14,170 bases of DNA from Cyanobacteria bacterium UBA4641. GTDB lineage: Bacteria; Cyanobacteriota; Vampirovibrionia; Gastranaerophilales; Gastranaerophilaceae. Position numbers and translations under genes: made by a program. Below, piece by piece: positions 6,954 through 12,478 of this stretch. The stretch covers positions 1-14,170 of the forward strand of contig DHMN01000064.1 of assembly GCA_002405805.1 (NCBI GenBank). The letters run 5' to 3'. How positions within the stretch are numbered: position 1 is the first letter of the stretch; the number at the start of each line of letters is the position of its first letter. The notes below the pieces were generated by a model. It did no database searches. It saw only the letters and a list, made by a program, of their open reading frames with translations, and was not told the origin of the DNA.

Positions 6954-6970
6954 GATGGCAAAATATCTGC
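6949..6970. repeat. GGCAAGAT octamer repeat, decayed copy 2
   Basis: AACAAGAT, GGCAAAAT and ATCTGC align unit by unit with copy 1 (GGCAAGAT, GGCAAGAT, GTCTGG). About 17 of 22 positions agree, and four of the five differences are G to A. It lies in the divergent promoter region. Confidence 0.45.
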
Positions 6971-7037
6971 ATATTTCTTGTCTTTGGCGGTTTCTGTTAC
7001 ACTTAGTTACATAAAATAACCCTGTTTTTCATGTTTT

Positions 7038-7046
7038 TGCTATACT
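7038..7046 (+). promoter_or_regulatory. Extended -10 promoter for the symporter-ACT operon
   Basis: TGC followed by TATACT (7041-7046) is an extended -10 of the same type as the nadB promoter. No good -35 is visible. The transcript would start near 7053 and carry a leader of about 69 bases. Upstream, GTTACA occurs twice at 6996-7001 and 7006-7011, one helical turn apart, a possible activator or repressor site. Confidence 0.5.
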
Positions 7047-7054
7047 ATTAGTAG

Positions 7055-7079
7055 AATTTGGTTGGAATTACCCCAAATT
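7055..7079 (+). promoter_or_regulatory. Leader hairpin before the symporter gene
   Basis: AATTTGG (7055-7061) is the exact reverse complement of CCAAATT (7073-7079), with an 11-base loop, right after the expected transcription start. A second weak pairing joins AACTT (7083-7087) to AAGTT (7099-7103). It could stabilise the 5' end or regulate, but it is too short for a known amino-acid riboswitch. Confidence 0.3.
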
Positions 7080-7121
7080 GGGAACTTGACCTTTTTATAA
7101 GTTGAAAGGATTAACTAAGAG

Positions 7122-8711
7122 ATGAAGAAATTTATGACATTTTTGACAGCACTTTTATTCAGTGTTCAGAGTGCTAACGCTATGAATTTAGATGCGTTTA
7201 TGGACAAACATATTGCACCTGTTTCCAATGCTGTCGCGGATATAATTTTTTATCCCATAAAAATTTTCGGTGCAGAAATTCCGATAATTATTTTTTGGAT
7301 TTTAATTGCAGGTTTGTTCTTCACCATATATTTGAAAGGTATTCCTATCTGGGGTTTTGGGCATTCTCTACATAGTATCTTTAAACCAAGCAAAGAACAA
7401 GGCGCAAACGATGACGGCAGTGGTGAAGTTTCATCATTCCAAGCATTGATGACAGCGTTATCAGGTACTATCGGTATGGGAAGTATTGCAGGTGTTGCAA
7501 TTGCTATTTCAATGGGTGGACCGGGAGCTGCTTTTTGGGTAATCGTTGGTTCAATCTTGGGTATGTCTTTAAAATTTGTTGAGGCTGCTTTGGCTGTAAA
7601 ATACAGAAGATTCAACTTAGACGGTACAATTTCAGGCGGACCTATGCACTATATGGCACACGGTTTGACTCGCAAAAAGTTGAGATGGTTAGGGCAACCT
7701 TTGGCTGTGATTTTTGCGGTACTTTGTATTTGTGGTGGTATTACAGGCGGTAATATGATTCAAATCAACCAAGCTGCTCACCAGTTCATCAATGTTACAG
7801 GTGGTGAACACAGTGTATTGGCTCACTTCCACTGGGTTATCGGTTTGTTGATGGCTATTGTTGTGGGTATGATTATTATCGGTGGTATCAAAGGTATTGT
7901 TAAGGTTACCGAAAAAATCGTTCCTTTGAAAATTTTTGTATATTTATTCTCAGCATTGGCTGTAATTTTATTTAATATTAAAGCATTGCCTCACGCATGT
8001 ATGATTATTGTCAAAGAGGCATTTCACCCTGAATCAATTTATGGTGGTATGTTTGTTGCAATGATTATGGGCTTGAGACGTTCAGTTCAAACGAATGAGG
8101 CTGGTACTGGTTCTGCACCTATTGCTTATGCAACAGTAAAAACTCACGAACCTATTTCACAAGGTTTTGTTTCTTTGATGGAACCGTTTATGACAGGTTT
8201 TATGTGTACTTTGACTGCGGTAACTATTGTTATCACAGGTGTTTATAAAGATTTTGCAGGTTCAACATCAGGTGTTGAAATGACATCAAGTGCAATTCAA
8301 TCAGTAATCCCATTTTTCCCTAAATTGTTAGCTGCAATTGTTTTACTTTATGCATTATCAACATTGCTAGCTTGGGCATATTACGGACAAAAATCTTGGA
8401 ACTACTTGGTTGGTGAAGGTAAGAAAAGAACTTTGACTTTTCAATTTATGTATTGCGCATTTATCGTAATCGGTTCAGTTATGAATGTAACATCTGTTAT
8501 CAATATCACTGATGCAATGATGATTGCAATGTCTGTTCCAAATATCATAGCAATGTATATCTTGGCTCCTGAAGTTAAGAAAGATTTGAAAGCATATTGC
8601 CAAAGATATAAAGTTGGTAAATTGGTAAATAAAGCGTGGATTGCAGAGGCTGAACAAGAAATGGTATCATCACCGCTTGTAGCAGAAGAAGTTTCAATGG
8701 AGGCTAAATAA
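7122..8711 (+). CDS. Sodium:alanine/glycine symporter (AGCS family)
   Basis: This is a 529-residue inner-membrane secondary transporter of the AGCS family, expected to import alanine, glycine or a related amino acid with Na+. Diagnostic blocks are GTIGMGSIAGVAIAISMGGP (115-134), SLKFVEAALAVKYR (149-162), SGGPMHYM (171-178), GLRRSVQTNEAGTGSAPIAY (317-336), SQGFV (346-350) and AYYGQKSW (419-426), with about ten hydrophobic segments between 50 and 490. The first 20 residues read like a cleavable signal peptide (basic MKKF, hydrophobic core, SANA), an unusual extra for this family. AAAGGA (7105-7110) is 11 bases upstream, supporting this start; a later ATG at 7182 would also fit the family N-terminus but lacks a ribosome-binding site. 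The usual GNIAGV is GSIAGV here. Substrate is not determined by sequence. It is coupled to the ACT-domain gene two bases downstream. Confidence 0.93.
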   Translation: MKKFMTFLTALLFSVQSANAMNLDAFMDKHIAPVSNAVADIIFYPIKIFGAEIPIIIFWILIAGLFFTIYLKGIPIWGFGHSLHSIFKPSKEQGANDDGSGEVSSFQALMTALSGTIGMGSIAGVAIAISMGGPGAAFWVIVGSILGMSLKFVEAALAVKYRRFNLDGTISGGPMHYMAHGLTRKKLRWLGQPLAVIFAVLCICGGITGGNMIQINQAAHQFINVTGGEHSVLAHFHWVIGLLMAIVVGMIIIGGIKGIVKVTEKIVPLKIFVYLFSALAVILFNIKALPHACMIIVKEAFHPESIYGGMFVAMIMGLRRSVQTNEAGTGSAPIAYATVKTHEPISQGFVSLMEPFMTGFMCTLTAVTIVITGVYKDFAGSTSGVEMTSSAIQSVIPFFPKLLAAIVLLYALSTLLAWAYYGQKSWNYLVGEGKKRTLTFQFMYCAFIVIGSVMNVTSVINITDAMMIAMSVPNIIAMYILAPEVKKDLKAYCQRYKVGKLVNKAWIAEAEQEMVSSPLVAEEVSMEAK

Positions 8712-8713
8712 TT

Positions 8714-8989
8714 ATGTCAGACCAAATTATTGTAACTGTTTCAGGTATAGACAAAGTTGGTATCGTAGCAAAAGTTACGACTGTACTTGCGCAAAACGAA
8801 GTTAATATCGAAGATATCAAACAAACTCTTATGCAAGGTCATTTTGTAATGTTTATGCTTTGTGATATCGAAAAATCTAAATATTCATTCAAGCAAATCA
8901 AAGAATCTTTGGTTAAATGCGGTGAAGAAATGGGCATGGAAATTTGGGTTCAGAAAAAAGAAATTGTAGATAATATGCACAAAATTTAG
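8714..8989 (+). CDS. Single ACT-domain protein (UPF0237-like)
   Basis: A 91-residue protein consisting of one ACT domain (about 4-75) plus a short tail. The first strand IIVTVSGIDKVGIVAKVTTV with the G(x)DKxG(I/V)xA turn is typical of the ligand-binding ACT loop; the rest follows the beta-alpha-beta-beta-alpha-beta order (VNIEDIKQTLMQGHFVMFML, then a helix and IWV). ACT domains bind amino acids and are usually regulatory. The closest type I recall is the stand-alone UPF0237 family, normally beside the UPF0210/PFL gene, which is absent here. GGAGG (8699-8703) lies inside the end of the symporter gene, ten bases before the ATG, so translation is coupled. The context suggests it senses the transported amino acid; that is inference. 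A terminator follows at 9013-9043. Confidence 0.85.
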   Translation: MSDQIIVTVSGIDKVGIVAKVTTVLAQNEVNIEDIKQTLMQGHFVMFMLCDIEKSKYSFKQIKESLVKCGEEMGMEIWVQKKEIVDNMHKI

Positions 8990-9012
8990 GTTAAAAATAA
9001 GGTTTTATAATG

Positions 9013-9043
9013 AAGACAGACTTATTTTGAGTCTGTCTTTTTT
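9013..9043 (+). terminator. Rho-independent terminator of the symporter-ACT operon
   Basis: AAGACAGACT (9013-9022) pairs perfectly with AGTCTGTCTT (9030-9039) around a 7-base loop, and a run of six T covers 9038-9043. It lies 24 bases past the ACT gene. Confidence 0.92.
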
Positions 9044-9081
9044 CAAGGGACAAAAAATATTTTTACGGGGTTTATTATAAC

Positions 9082-9088
9082 AGGAGGT
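9082..9088 (+). promoter_or_regulatory. Near-perfect Shine-Dalgarno deciding the start at 9094
   Basis: AGGAGGT is the strongest ribosome-binding site in the window and sits five to six bases before the ATG. TATTAT (9073-9078) just upstream could be a -10, but transcription would then start inside the Shine-Dalgarno, so the true promoter is uncertain. Confidence 0.7.
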
Positions 9089-9093
9089 CTCAA

Positions 9094-9627
9094 ATGAATA
9101 TAAATTCAGTATCAACAAATAACTACAACAACTATAATTCTGTGAAATTCACAGGTCGAACTCGCACAGAGGCGCTGATGGAAAATGTATTGGCTGAAAA
9201 TGGTATTTCCATAAAATCTTCAAATTTGGTGAAAAAATTGAGTCACTTGATTGAAGAAGAATGGGCAACAAAACGAAAAAAAGGGGATGTCATGGACGTT
9301 CCTAAATATATTGTTGCAGGACGTGATGGCAATTTGGTTACAATGAAACCTGTTTATCATCAGTATAAAAATTCAATTTTGCTGGAAGTTGAAGGGGATA
9401 AATATATTGATAGAATTTTAATCAATCGCCAAAAACCTTCTGATTATACGTATGAACGAGCAACTATCACTCCTTATGGCAGCGCATCTAGTAGAACTTA
9501 TGATTCTATGCGTGACAAAGACCAAAAAATTGAATCGCGTGTTAATAATTATATTGATAGGTATATTACAAGTTTATTTAAACGTGATGATATCAAATTG
9601 AAAAATAAATATATTGGAATTGATTAG
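9094..9627 (+). CDS. Hypothetical protein with Asn-rich N-terminus and KFTG motif
   Basis: A 177-residue protein I cannot assign. The first 20 residues are low-complexity Asn/Tyr/Ser (MNINSVSTNNYNNYNSVK) and run into KFTG (18-21). N-termini of this sort, ending in F-T/K-G, are something I recall in many otherwise unrelated Gastranaerophilales proteins; this is memory, not a search. The remainder is basic and soluble, without signal peptide or membrane segment: a helix with EEWATKRKKGD, then beta-like segments (YIVAGRDGNLVTMKP; YHQYKNSILLEVEGDKYIDR), then a C-terminal helix with YIDRYITSLFKRDD. It is a single-gene unit with a very strong ribosome-binding site and its own terminator, convergent on the ribosomal cluster. 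The strong signals suggest it is truly expressed. Confidence 0.8.
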   Translation: MNINSVSTNNYNNYNSVKFTGRTRTEALMENVLAENGISIKSSNLVKKLSHLIEEEWATKRKKGDVMDVPKYIVAGRDGNLVTMKPVYHQYKNSILLEVEGDKYIDRILINRQKPSDYTYERATITPYGSASSRTYDSMRDKDQKIESRVNNYIDRYITSLFKRDDIKLKNKYIGID

Positions 9628-9653
9628 ATTTGATGAATATTGTAGAAAGTATA

Positions 9654-9691
9654 GTGGTGGGCAGATTTCATTTTGCCCACCATATTTTTTT
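9654..9691 (+). terminator. Rho-independent terminator of the 9094 gene
   Basis: TGGTGGGCA (9655-9663) pairs perfectly with TGCCCACCA (9674-9682) around ten bases; a G-T pair extends the stem, and seven T follow at 9685-9691. Confidence 0.93.
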
Positions 9692-9711
9692 ATTAGCAAT
9701 ACGTCTGTCAG

Positions 9712-9753
9712 ATATAAAAATAGTCGCACAGGATTTCATCCTGTGCGACTATT
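9712..9753 (-). terminator. rplA: Very strong terminator closing the rplK-rplA unit
   Basis: A perfect 16-bp stem pairs 9719-9734 with 9738-9753 around a 3-base loop (GAA on the RNA). On the minus strand the stem is followed by TTTTTATAT. It lies 24 bases past the rplA stop codon, back to back with the terminator of the convergent gene. Confidence 0.93.
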
Positions 9754-9777
9754 AATCTTGCTTAATTAGTTAATAAA

Positions 9778-10500
9778 TTAAACTAATTCTTTAACTTCAG
9801 CTGCAAATACTTTTGGGTCAAGTTTAATACCAGGTCCCATAGTAGTTGATAGGTATACTGATTTAACAAATGTACCTTTAGCTGATGCAGGTTTAGCTTT
9901 GATAATTGCATCTGCCAATGTAGCGTAGTTTTTGATTAAGTCAGCTTCAGCAAATTGAATTTTACCGATAGGGCAGTGAATCATACCTTGTTTATCAGCT
10001 CTGTATTCAACTTTACCCGCTTTAGCATCTTTAACAGCTTTAGCTACGTCCATTGTAACTGTACCTGTTTTAGGGTTTGGCATCAAGCCTTTAGGTCCTA
10101 ATACTCTACCTAATTTACCCAACATACCCATACAGTCAGGAGTTGCAATCAATGTGTCAAATTCAAACCAGCCGCCTGAAATCTTATCGATGATTTCTTC
10201 AGCACCTGCAAAATCTGCGCCTGCTTCAGTAGCTTCAGTAGCTTTAGCACCTTTAGCGATAACACAAACTTTAACTTCTTTACCAAGACCAGCAGGTAGA
10301 ACTACTGTTGACCTGATTTGTTGGTCTGCTTGACGAACATCAATACCTAAACGCATGTGACATTCAACTGTTTCGTTAAATTTAGAAACTTCTTTAGAAA
10401 TTTCTTGTAATTTTTTAATTGCATCAACTGCTGTAGATGGTTGTACAAAACCTTCCAGCATTTCCTGCATTTTCTTTTGTTTTTTAGTTAATTTTGACAT
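9778..10500 (-). CDS. rplA: 50S ribosomal protein L1
   Basis: L1 binds the L1 stalk of 23S rRNA, helps release deacylated tRNA from the E site, and represses its own operon in many bacteria. The 240-residue product carries FNETVECHMRLGIDVRQADQ near the N-terminus, TVVLPAGLGK, and the L1 signature region around ATPDCMGMLGKLGRVLGPKGLMPNPKTGTV (given in parts: LGRVLGPKG, LMPNPKTGTV). I place the start at 10500 (MSKLTKKQKK). An upstream in-frame ATG at 10557 would add 19 residues with no family counterpart and would run through the L1-type RNA element. AAAGGA lies six to seven bases before 10500. rplJ and rplL do not follow; a strong terminator does. Confidence 0.96.
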   Translation of the reverse strand: MSKLTKKQKKMQEMLEGFVQPSTAVDAIKKLQEISKEVSKFNETVECHMRLGIDVRQADQQIRSTVVLPAGLGKEVKVCVIAKGAKATEATEAGADFAGAEEIIDKISGGWFEFDTLIATPDCMGMLGKLGRVLGPKGLMPNPKTGTVTMDVAKAVKDAKAGKVEYRADKQGMIHCPIGKIQFAEADLIKNYATLADAIIKAKPASAKGTFVKSVYLSTTMGPGIKLDPKVFAAEVKELV

Positions 10501-10512
10501 TTTATTTCCTTT

Positions 10513-10567
10513 CATGGTAATCACGGATGTTCCCTGCCTGCTGTATTTAGCAAGCACATCCTTCCAT
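10513..10567 (-). promoter_or_regulatory. L1-stalk-like RNA element before rplA
   Basis: Read on the minus strand, ATGG (10567-10564) opens the motif TGGAAGGAT and pairs with CCAT (10517-10514) at the end of GATTACCAT. Within, GGATG pairs with CATCC and TGCTTGCT with AGCAGGCA. The arrangement GTGGGAGG...ATTACCAC is the 23S rRNA L1-binding stalk and its mRNA mimic in L11/L1 operons. The element ends just before the rplA Shine-Dalgarno, so L1 binding should block translation. Confidence 0.7.
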
Positions 10568-10570
10568 TAA

Positions 10571-10996
10571 TTAATCTTTTACTGTAACACCCATTGCACG
10601 GCATGAACCTGCAATCATTTTAACTGCTGCATCCATTGTTGTCGCATTCAAATCATTCATTTTGATTTTTGCGATTTCTTCCAACTGTGCTCTTGTGATT
10701 TCAGCAACTTTATCTTTGTTTGGAACTGATGAACCTTTTGGAATGTTCAATGCTTTTTTAATCAATACAGGAGCTGGTGGTGATTTAATCACGAATGTAA
10801 AGCTTTTATCTTCGTAAACATCAATGATAACCGGAATAATATATCCTGCTTTATCTTGAGTTTTAGCGTTGAATTGTTTACAGAAATCCATGATATTAAC
10901 ACCGTGTTGACCTAGTGCAGGACCAACTGGTGGTGATGGATTAGCTTTGCCTGCTTCGATTTGAAGCTTGATTTTTCCTACTACTTTCTTTGCCAT
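10571..10996 (-). CDS. rplK: 50S ribosomal protein L11
   Basis: L11 binds the GTPase-associated centre of 23S rRNA and is the platform for factor binding. The 141 residues have the normal length and start (MAKKVVGKIKLQIEAGKANP). The N-terminal proline-rich hinge reads SPPVGPALGQHGVNIMDFC, the C-terminal RNA-binding domain includes KSPPAPVLIKKA and ends in GSCRAMGVTV. AGGAG lies six bases before the ATG. The leader carries an L1-type element (11010-11055) and its own likely -10. rplA follows after 70 bases containing a second such element. Confidence 0.97.
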   Translation of the reverse strand: MAKKVVGKIKLQIEAGKANPSPPVGPALGQHGVNIMDFCKQFNAKTQDKAGYIIPVIIDVYEDKSFTFVIKSPPAPVLIKKALNIPKGSSVPNKDKVAEITRAQLEEIAKIKMNDLNATTMDAAVKMIAGSCRAMGVTVKD

Positions 10997-11009
10997 TTTT
11001 TTCTCCTTT

Positions 11010-11055
11010 TGTGGTAATAGCGGTCTTTTAAACTTTTAAAAAGTATCCTTCCACA
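11010..11055 (-). promoter_or_regulatory. L1-stalk-like RNA element before rplK
   Basis: On the minus strand TGTGG (11055-11051), followed by AAGGATA, pairs with CCACA (11014-11010) at the end of CTATTACCACA. A variable AT-rich hairpin lies between. It shares TGGAAGGAT and ATTACCA with the element at 10513-10567, with the closing pairs changed together (TGTGG/CCACA against ATGG/CCAT). The rplK Shine-Dalgarno follows directly. Confidence 0.7.
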
Positions 11056-11071
11056 TTTTTTGTGCTTACGT

Positions 11072-11077
11072 ATTATA
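11072..11077 (-). promoter_or_regulatory. Candidate -10 box for rplK-rplA
   Basis: A perfect TATAAT on the minus strand would start transcription near 11065, about ten bases before the L1-type element. No good -35 is seen at 16-18 bp. It follows the hairpin at 11086-11105. Confidence 0.4.
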
Positions 11078-11108
11078 AAACTCATCCCTCAAACTTGTTT
11101 GAGGGTGA
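11076..11108 (-). terminator. Hairpin between nusG and rplK, weak terminator or processing site
   Basis: CCCTCAAA (11086-11093) is the exact reverse complement of TTTGAGGG (11098-11105) with a 4-base loop, and TCA/TGA extend the stem past one mismatch. On the minus strand GTTTTAT follows, a short T-run. It sits just after the nusG stop and just before the TATAAT, suggesting partial separation of nusG from rplK. Confidence 0.5.
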
Positions 11109-11113
11109 AATTT

Positions 11114-11740
11114 TTAAAGTTTATTTATTTGTTTGTATTCCAATTCAACAGGCGTTTCACGACCAAAGATTGAAACATTTGCTCTAAGTTTAGATTTATC
11201 AGGGTAAACTTCAATGATATCCGCATCAAAGTCTGCAAATGGCCCTGAAATAATTCTAACTTTGTCACCAACTTTAACATCAAGTTCGATTTTTTCAACT
11301 TGAGATGATGAGCGGTGAAGAATCTTTTTGATTTCACTTTCCTTAGCAGGAATAGGTTTTTTTGCAGAACCTACAAATTTTGTTACGCCTGAAGTGTGTC
11401 TTACAACATACCAGCTGTCTTCGTCCATAATCATTTCAACAAGAACGTATCCAGGGAAGATTTTTTCTTCTTTTTCCTGTTTTTTGCCGGCTTTCATTTG
11501 TGTAACTGTCTTTTGAGGAACTTCAATTCTGAAAATTTTGTCACCCATATTCATATATTCAATACGTTTTTCCAAGTCAGTTTTTACTTTGTTTTCGTAT
11601 CCTGAATATGTGTGAACGATATACCATCTTTTTTGGCTTTTCTTAGCCTCTTTAGCTGCTGCTTGTTCAGCCGCTTCATTTTGTTCAGCTACGATATCTT
11701 CGTTTAATTGTTCTTCCATTGTTTTTTCGTTTTCTGTCAT
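11114..11740 (-). CDS. nusG: Transcription antitermination/elongation factor NusG
   Basis: NusG binds RNA polymerase across the cleft and links it to Rho or the ribosome. The 208 residues have a Glu/Ala/Lys-rich disordered extension (1-36), then the NGN domain starting KRWYIVHTYSGYE (37-49) with the usual IFPGYVLVEM and VRHTSGVTKFVG strings, and a KOW domain (about 155-208) reading VGDKVRIISGPFADFDADI and ending FGRETPVELEYKQI. The normally conserved FxG in the KOW turn is FDA here. AAGGTGG precedes the start. secE ends 28 bases upstream, the classical order. Confidence 0.96.
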   Translation of the reverse strand: MTENEKTMEEQLNEDIVAEQNEAAEQAAAKEAKKSQKRWYIVHTYSGYENKVKTDLEKRIEYMNMGDKIFRIEVPQKTVTQMKAGKKQEKEEKIFPGYVLVEMIMDEDSWYVVRHTSGVTKFVGSAKKPIPAKESEIKKILHRSSSQVEKIELDVKVGDKVRIISGPFADFDADIIEVYPDKSKLRANVSIFGRETPVELEYKQINKL

Positions 11741-11768
11741 AAGCCACCTTTTTAATTTTGCTTAATTT

Positions 11769-11960
11769 CTACTTAATTAGGCTAAGTAATCCTTTGAATA
11801 AAAGGTCCATTATATATATTGCTAAAGTAAATACAAATACAATCACAATAACTGAACAAGTTTCAAAAATAACAGTCTTTCTTTCAGGCCAGCTAATTTT
11901 GCCCCATTCTGTTTTTACACCTTTAAAGTATGCTTTGATTGCATCTAATACTTGATTCAT
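11769..11960 (-). CDS. secE: Preprotein translocase subunit SecE
   Basis: SecE is the small essential subunit that clamps SecY in the translocon. The 63-residue protein has the single-span form: an amphipathic cytoplasmic helix with VKTEWGKISWPERKTV (family motif W-P-x-R) and one transmembrane helix (about 31-53, VIVIVFVFTLAIYIMDLLF). I choose ATG at 11960, preceded by AAAGGA with seven bases spacing. An upstream in-frame ATG at 12020 lies inside the tRNA-Trp gene and is rejected. It is located between tRNA-Trp and nusG, as in many bacteria. Confidence 0.95.
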   Translation of the reverse strand: MNQVLDAIKAYFKGVKTEWGKISWPERKTVIFETCSVIVIVFVFTLAIYIMDLLFKGLLSLIK

Positions 11961-11990
11961 TTTGTAATCCTTTGATTTTAAAATTAAATA

Positions 11991-12063
11991 CGCGCCCTGA
12001 AGGACTCGAACCCTCGACATCCGGTTTTGGAGACCGACGTTCTACCAACTGAACTAAGGACGC
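11991..12063 (-). tRNA. tRNA-Trp (CCA anticodon)
   Basis: On the minus strand a full 73-nt cloverleaf is visible. The acceptor GCGTCCT pairs with AGGGCGC, and the discriminator is G, as expected for bacterial tRNA-Trp. The D arm is GTTC/GAAC with AGTTGGTA in the loop. The anticodon stem TCGGT/ACCGG encloses CTCCAAA, giving anticodon CCA. The T arm is GAGGG-TTCGAGT-CCTTC, with its end pair mismatched or wobble. The 3' CCA is not encoded. It sits between rpmG and secE. Confidence 0.97.
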
Positions 12064-12066
12064 AAG

Positions 12067-12101
12067 TCAGAGGCTTCAAGAAAATTTTCTTTGACCTCTG
12101 A
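12067..12101 (-). promoter_or_regulatory. Long hairpin between rpmG and tRNA-Trp, likely processing site
   Basis: TCAGAGG (12067-12073) pairs with CCTCTGA (12095-12101), and the inside contains the perfect palindrome AAGAAAATTTTCTT. No T-run follows, so it is not a good terminator. It ends three bases from the tRNA 5' end on the transcript, which suits a double-stranded RNase cleavage site freeing the tRNA from the rpmG mRNA. This function is inferred. Confidence 0.5.
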
Positions 12102-12108
12102 ATTACTC

Positions 12109-12276
12109 TTATTTTGTTTCCTTATGCGCAGTGTGTTTTTGGCATTTTGGACAATATTTATTTAATTCCATTCTTTCTTTTGTAGTTTTTTTGTTTTTAG
12201 TTGTTGTGTAGTTTCTTTCTTTACATTCTTCGCATGCTAGAACTACCATTCTGTCGTTTTTTCCTTTGATACCCAT
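12109..12276 (-). CDS. rpmG: 50S ribosomal protein L33
   Basis: A 55-residue protein beginning MGIKGKNDRMVVLACEEC and ending KHTAHKETK. It has the two CxxC pairs of the zinc-binding ('C+') form of L33: CEEC (15-18) and CPKC (42-45), in NKYCPKC. L33 is a small protein of the large ribosomal subunit near the E site. AAAGGA is present about nine to ten bases upstream of the ATG at 12276. The order rpmG, tRNA-Trp, secE, nusG, rplK, rplA is classical. tuf, often upstream, is not present. Confidence 0.95.
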   Translation of the reverse strand: MGIKGKNDRMVVLACEECKERNYTTTKNKKTTKERMELNKYCPKCQKHTAHKETK

Positions 12277-12319
12277 TGTTTTATTTCCTTTTATTTTATT
12301 AACTTGTCTTCTATTTAAA

Positions 12320-12346
12320 ATAGAATGTGAACATTACACATTCTAT
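12320..12346 (-). promoter_or_regulatory. Leader hairpin upstream of rpmG
   Basis: ATAGAATGTG (12320-12329) is the exact reverse complement of CACATTCTAT (12337-12346) around a 7-base loop. On the minus-strand transcript it lies about 15 bases after the predicted start and is followed by TTT then AAATAG, so it might be a weak attenuator. On the plus strand CTTTTT follows, but no plus-strand gene ends here. Confidence 0.4.
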
Positions 12347-12366
12347 CTTTTTCGGCTTATAGCTTT

Positions 12367-12394
12367 ATTCTATATCAAACAAAATAAATTGCAA
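12367..12394 (-). promoter_or_regulatory. Candidate promoter of the rpmG-secE-nusG cluster
   Basis: On the minus strand TTGCAA (12394-12389), a 16-bp spacer and TAGAAT (12372-12367; 5 of 6 to TATAAT) would start transcription near 12360. It lies directly after the terminator of the preceding gene. Confidence 0.5.
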
Positions 12395-12428
12395 ATAAAT
12401 TGTAAACAAATACTACGTTTTTGACAAC

Positions 12429-12458
12429 AAAAAGACACTCCATATGAAGTGCCTTTTT
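12429..12458 (-). terminator. Rho-independent terminator of the coiled-coil gene
   Basis: AAAAAGGCACT and AGTGTCTTTTT (minus-strand sense) form an 11-bp stem with one G-U around eight bases, ending in a run of five T. It is 21 bases beyond the stop codon at 12479. The reverse strand also has a T-run, so it may act both ways. Confidence 0.85.
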
Positions 12459-12478
12459 GAAATTATTGAAATTTTTAA

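Noticed and set aside
7047..7121. Glycine or other amino-acid riboswitch before the symporter
   Set aside because: The leader is only about 70 bases with two weak stems and lacks recognisable conserved core motifs.
10501..10557. N-terminal extension of rplA to an upstream in-frame ATG
   Set aside because: The extra 19 residues have no counterpart in L1, run through the L1-type RNA element, and bypass the good Shine-Dalgarno before 10500.
11961..12020. N-terminal extension of secE
   Set aside because: The extension translates part of the tRNA-Trp gene; AAAGGA before 11960 marks the real start.
12320..12350. Plus-strand terminator (hairpin followed by CTTTTT)
   Set aside because: No plus-strand gene lies upstream; the hairpin sits in the rpmG leader on the other strand.
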